The notes below the pieces were generated by a model. The model was not told the DNA's origin, ran no database searches, and saw nothing but the letters and a program-made list of their open reading frames with translations. The position numbers and the translations under genes were made by a program. Positions 5,437-8,332 of a DNA stretch of 8,332 nucleotides are shown here, piece after piece; positions within the stretch are counted from its first letter, which is position 1; every line of letters starts with the position of its first letter. The DNA comes from CAYFJO01 sp964343305 (GTDB taxonomy: Bacteria > Planctomycetota > Planctomycetia > Pirellulales > Pirellulaceae), in contig CAYFJO010000460.1 in the NCBI GenBank assembly GCA_964343305.1, positions 1 to 8,332 on the forward strand, in the 5' to 3' direction.

Positions 5437-6987
5437 AAATCCACCAACCACGACATCTTCCGCCGAGGGCGCGTGCTTTTCGGTTTACTTTGCTTGCTTT
5501 CTTCAGAGGCGGGCGTGGTAATGGCCGCGCCCGACCACACTCGACCCAACATCATTCTGGTCATGGTGGATGATATGGGGTACTCGGACATCGGCTGCTA
5601 CGGCGGCGAGGTCCAAACCCCAAATATCGACATGCTCGCTAACGAAGGACTGCGCTTTACGCAGTTCTACAACACCGCCAAGTGCCACACGACGCGGGCC
5701 GAGTTGCTCACCGGAAACTACGCCTACGCGATCGGCGACCATCGGATGGAACGCGGCGCTACTTTTGGGGAAGTCCTGCGGAATGTCGGTTACCGCACGC
5801 TGATCGCCGGCAAGTGGCATCAGAGCCCGCTACCGACCACGCGCGGCTTCGATCGCTACTACGGATTGGCGGACGGCTGTTGCAACTTCTTCAACCCCGG
5901 CCTCGAGGCGAGGGAAGGAGAAGGGCCGCCCGGGCGCAAAGGGAAGACGCGAGTGCGCCGTTGGGCCATCGAAGACAAGGTCATCATGGGATACACCAAC
6001 CCAGACAAGAACTTCTACACCACCGATGCCTTCACCACGTACGCCATCGAACGACTGGACGAGTACAAAGATGAAGACAAGCCATTCCTGCTCTACCTGC
6101 CTTACACCGCGCCGCACTACCCGCTGCACGCTTGGCCCGAGGACATCGCAAAGTACAGCGGCAAGTACAAAGTCGGATGGGACGTCATCCGCCAGCAGCG
6201 ATTCGAACGCATGAAAGAGATGGGTATCATCGGCCCGAACCACAAACTCACGCCGCGCGCGTCCAAAGCCTGGGACGAACTGTCGGAAGAGCAAAAGGAC
6301 GCCGAGGATCTAAAGATGGCCGTGTACTGCGCCATGATTGATCGGGTTGACCAGAATCTCGGTCGCGTCTTCAAGAAGGTAAGGGAACTCGGTGAGTGGG
6401 ACAACACGTTGACCATGTTCCTCACCGACAACGGCGCCTGTCCCGAACAGCCCAACACCACCCCAAACATCCCGCCCGGCCCGGTGGAGAGTTACCGGAC
6501 GATCTCGGTGGGATGGGCGAACGCCAGCAACACACCGTACCGCAAGTTCAAGTCCACCGACTACGAAGGCGGTACGCGCACGCCGTTCATTGTCCATTGG
6601 CCCGGCGTCATCAAACCCGGGATGACAGACCAGGTTGGCCACATCATCGACATCACACCCACCTTCATGGACATCACAGGCGCCGAGTACCCCAAGCAAA
6701 CCGACGGTCAGAAGACCAAGCCGCCGGCAGGCAAGTCCCTGCTGCCGGTTTTCCACGGCAAGGAGCGTACGCCGCACAAGGAACTCTACTGGAGATTCGG
6801 TAAGGCGAAGGCCGTCCGTCAAGGTGACCTCAAAGCCGTTCGCCTCGGCAACGCGCCATGGGAACTCTACGACCTTGCCGCCGATCCGACCGAGATGACT
6901 AACCTGGCCAAGAACCGTCCCGAAAAACTCGCCGAGCTTACCGAGCTGTGGGAAGCCTGGAACGAGAAGAGCAAAGCGAAGCCGTAG
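5434..6987 (+). CDS. Secreted arylsulfatase (type I, formylglycine-dependent family)
   Basis: A complete 517-residue sulfatase, normal length for the family. It hydrolyses sulfate esters, in planctomycetes commonly on sulfated polysaccharides, probably outside the cytoplasmic membrane. Residues 1-31 are a Sec signal peptide (hydrophobic core VLFGLLCLL, end VMA|AP). Active-site parts are in place: RPNIILVMVDDMGYSDIG with Asp46 and Asp47 for calcium; NTAKCHTTRAELLTG with Cys84, to be converted to formylglycine, and Arg88; GKWH with Lys127 and His129; TAPHYP with His228; TDNG with Asp332 and Asn333; and a Lys at 371 or 373 in YRKFKSTDYEGGTRTPF. The C-terminal subdomain ends with the usual WELYDLAADPTEMTNLA. 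One oddity: the motif is C-H-T-T-R, with Thr where the core CxPxR motif has Pro (Ala in some). The gene is visibly G+C richer than the hydrolase and cohesin genes. Substrate is not predictable. No maturation enzyme is encoded in the window. Confidence 0.93.
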   Translation: MKSTNHDIFRRGRVLFGLLCLLSSEAGVVMAAPDHTRPNIILVMVDDMGYSDIGCYGGEVQTPNIDMLANEGLRFTQFYNTAKCHTTRAELLTGNYAYAIGDHRMERGATFGEVLRNVGYRTLIAGKWHQSPLPTTRGFDRYYGLADGCCNFFNPGLEAREGEGPPGRKGKTRVRRWAIEDKVIMGYTNPDKNFYTTDAFTTYAIERLDEYKDEDKPFLLYLPYTAPHYPLHAWPEDIAKYSGKYKVGWDVIRQQRFERMKEMGIIGPNHKLTPRASKAWDELSEEQKDAEDLKMAVYCAMIDRVDQNLGRVFKKVRELGEWDNTLTMFLTDNGACPEQPNTTPNIPPGPVESYRTISVGWANASNTPYRKFKSTDYEGGTRTPFIVHWPGVIKPGMTDQVGHIIDITPTFMDITGAEYPKQTDGQKTKPPAGKSLLPVFHGKERTPHKELYWRFGKAKAVRQGDLKAVRLGNAPWELYDLAADPTEMTNLAKNRPEKLAELTELWEAWNEKSKAKP

Positions 6988-7000
6988 GACTTCGGTTCGC
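6976..7000. terminator. Possible hairpin between convergent genes
   Basis: GCGAA (6976-6980) pairs with TTCGC (6996-7000), and CCG (6982-6984) with CGG (6993-6995), with one bulged base. It overlaps the sulfatase stop and lies 5 bases from the end of the opposing gene. No T-run follows on either strand, so termination is doubtful; the spacer of only 18 bases leaves little other room for a terminator. Confidence 0.25.
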
Positions 7001-7005
7001 GATCG

Positions 7006-8332
7006 TTACCGCTTTCTGATTTCGATGATGTACTTCATCAGGTCGTTGAATTCCTTGCGGCTCTTCAACTGCCTGGTCAGCTTTTCAGGCATCAACGAAA
7101 CCTTGGACTCGATGACTTCTTCGACGTCCCCTTGCTCGATCGTTATCGGTTTTGTTTGGACCAAATTTCGCAAAACAATTCCATTCTTGCTTTCCGAAAT
7201 CCGAATGCCCGTTTGCACCTTGCCAGCTACTGTCAGCACGCTGACTTGAGCGTAGTCTTTGTCGATCACCTTCGATGGATGCAAGATTGACTCCACGAGT
7301 TGTTCGGCGGTCAACTTGGTCTTTACCTTTGCCAAGTCGGGGCCAAGCCGTGCTGCTCCCTTGGGAGGATCATGACAAGCGAAACAAGCGGCGCCTGATT
7401 CGTAGAAGACCTTCCTCCCTCGTTGGGTCCTCCCGCGTTCGATCGCGATGTTGGCAAGTTCCGCTGGCGAGGTGGCAAGCAGTTTGGCTTCCAATGCCTC
7501 GTTAGAAAATTCTTCTATTGGTGTCACAGGCGTGTTGCTTATCAGGGCTTCTTCGAGTGGATGATCGGCGAGTAACTCATCCGGTTTCCAAAAAACCGTG
7601 CGGTCAATCGTCTGCTCGCGAACCTTCTTAACGCTCACAGCGGTGACGGGCGCCGCGTTGTTGCCCCACGTGTTGCGCACAAACGTCAGGACAGCGGCCA
7701 CCTCGTCATCTTTCAGCAGGTTGCGGAATGCTGTCATCGGTGGTACGCCGCGCGCCGGGTCGTAGGTCTTGCCGTTGACTGTCATTTTGCCCCACAGACC
7801 GTGCAACGCCATCTTGATCAGACGCTCTTCGCTGCCATTGACCCAAGGACTGCCGACCAGCGACGGGTAGACGTTTGCGTTGCCTTTACCGTGTGGCAAG
7901 TGGCATGTCGCGCAATGCGATTCACGCTGATAAACTTCCGCGCCGAGCTTGTACACCTTTTTGTCGGCACCACTGAGGTGCTTTGGAGGATTGAATTTGA
8001 CGAACTCGCTTTCTGGAGGAGCTGCAAATCCGCTGGCTCCCTTCGTATCGACGTTGTACCAAAAGTGCTTTACCGTGCTCGCCGCAACGGCCGCATGTAG
8101 GACGTCAGAATTCAGCAGCTTGTTCAACAGTTCTTCGTTTCGAACACCGTGCTGCTGGTGCAACCACAAGGCTTCCAATAAATGGTGAGCTTCGGTTTCG
8201 TCATTCGGATCAAAATCTTTCATCCACTGTCGCGTCGCCGCGATCACGGCGTCCGAGTCACGGGCACTCAATTCAACGCGCGTTCGATGGCGAACACCGT
8301 TGACGGGATGCTTGAGGTTTTCCAGCAACGCG
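7006..8332 (-). CDS. C-terminal part of a PVC-type heme-binding protein with two cytochrome c domains (runs off right edge)
   Basis: An open minus-strand frame enters at the right edge and ends at TAA 7008-7006, about 441 residues. The real start is outside the window: the frame is open to the edge, and the TTG codon at 8328 is simply an internal Leu. Numbering from that Leu, residues 1-90 look like the end of a helical HEAT-like region (NLKHPVNGVRHRTRVELSAR, HHLLEALWLHQQHG). A first cytochrome c domain has CATCH at 139-143 and a likely Met ligand at 198 (PPMTAF). A second has CFACH at 315-319 with GPDL after it and a likely Met ligand at 413 (SLMPEKL). This is the layout of the C-terminal half of the large planctomycete and verrucomicrobial membrane-bound dehydrogenase/heme proteins, whose missing N-terminal part usually holds a beta-propeller sugar dehydrogenase-like domain. 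Two covalent hemes imply export and an electron-transfer role. It converges on the sulfatase and is probably not in one operon with it. Confidence 0.9.
   Translation of the reverse strand, partial: ALLENLKHPVNGVRHRTRVELSARDSDAVIAATRQWMKDFDPNDETEAHHLLEALWLHQQHGVRNEELLNKLLNSDVLHAAVAASTVKHFWYNVDTKGASGFAAPPESEFVKFNPPKHLSGADKKVYKLGAEVYQRESHCATCHLPHGKGNANVYPSLVGSPWVNGSEERLIKMALHGLWGKMTVNGKTYDPARGVPPMTAFRNLLKDDEVAAVLTFVRNTWGNNAAPVTAVSVKKVREQTIDRTVFWKPDELLADHPLEEALISNTPVTPIEEFSNEALEAKLLATSPAELANIAIERGRTQRGRKVFYESGAACFACHDPPKGAARLGPDLAKVKTKLTAEQLVESILHPSKVIDKDYAQVSVLTVAGKVQTGIRISESKNGIVLRNLVQTKPITIEQGDVEEVIESKVSLMPEKLTRQLKSRKEFNDLMKYIIEIRKR

Noticed and set aside
5503..6822. Several overlapping frames on both strands inside the sulfatase gene
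   Set aside because: All are shadows of the sulfatase: they show no domain, no ribosome binding site and strong composition bias from G+C-rich codon positions.

Overview
The window looks like a piece of a planctomycete chromosome (Planctomycetota, probably a Pirellulales/Rhodopirellula-type marine or freshwater lineage). This is inferred from gene content: one complete secreted sulfatase plus a remnant of a second, the C-terminal part of a PVC-type heme-binding protein with two CxxCH motifs, cohesin and dockerin modules on exported proteins, a C-terminal CPxC zinc ribbon of the kind common in planctomycetes, and an ECF sigma factor remnant. No species can be named. I see no tRNA, rRNA, CRISPR array, transposase or intact mobile element.

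Layout. The left end (1-963) is all minus strand: the N-terminal part of a gene running off the left edge (possibly M15 dipeptidase-like, weak), a sulfatase cut to its first 63 residues (378-569), and an unlisted 48-residue single-pass membrane protein (817-963). Then come about 590 bases without a credible gene. A secreted alpha/beta hydrolase (1553-2485, minus) and a membrane-anchored cohesin protein with a zinc-ribbon tail (2866-3720, plus) diverge from a 380-base spacer. A secreted protein with a lipocalin-like domain, a cohesin-like domain and a C-terminal dockerin-like segment follows (3920-4999), closed by a textbook intrinsic terminator (5027-5056). Next is a sigma factor reduced to region 2 joined in frame to region 4 (5124-5420). 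Thirteen bases later a complete arylsulfatase begins at a TTG codon behind a strong ribosome binding site (5434-6987). The right end holds a convergent cytochrome c-type gene (7006 to the right edge).

How the parts may work together. The most interesting signal is regulatory. The hydrolase and both cohesin genes carry the same two-block element, TGTCA-N19-ATTCAC, upstream of their starts, in the orientation of each gene. For the two cohesin genes the resemblance extends to TTTGTCAA-N18-ATTCACT-N27-GAAAGGAA with identical spacing. I infer that these three exported proteins are transcribed by the same factor and may form a small cell-surface module: a membrane cohesin that could hold dockerin-bearing partners, a secreted protein with both cohesin and dockerin parts, and a secreted esterase or lipase. 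The two sulfatase loci and the sigma remnant suggest local gene decay and deletion in an otherwise ordinary planctomycete polysaccharide-degrading neighbourhood.
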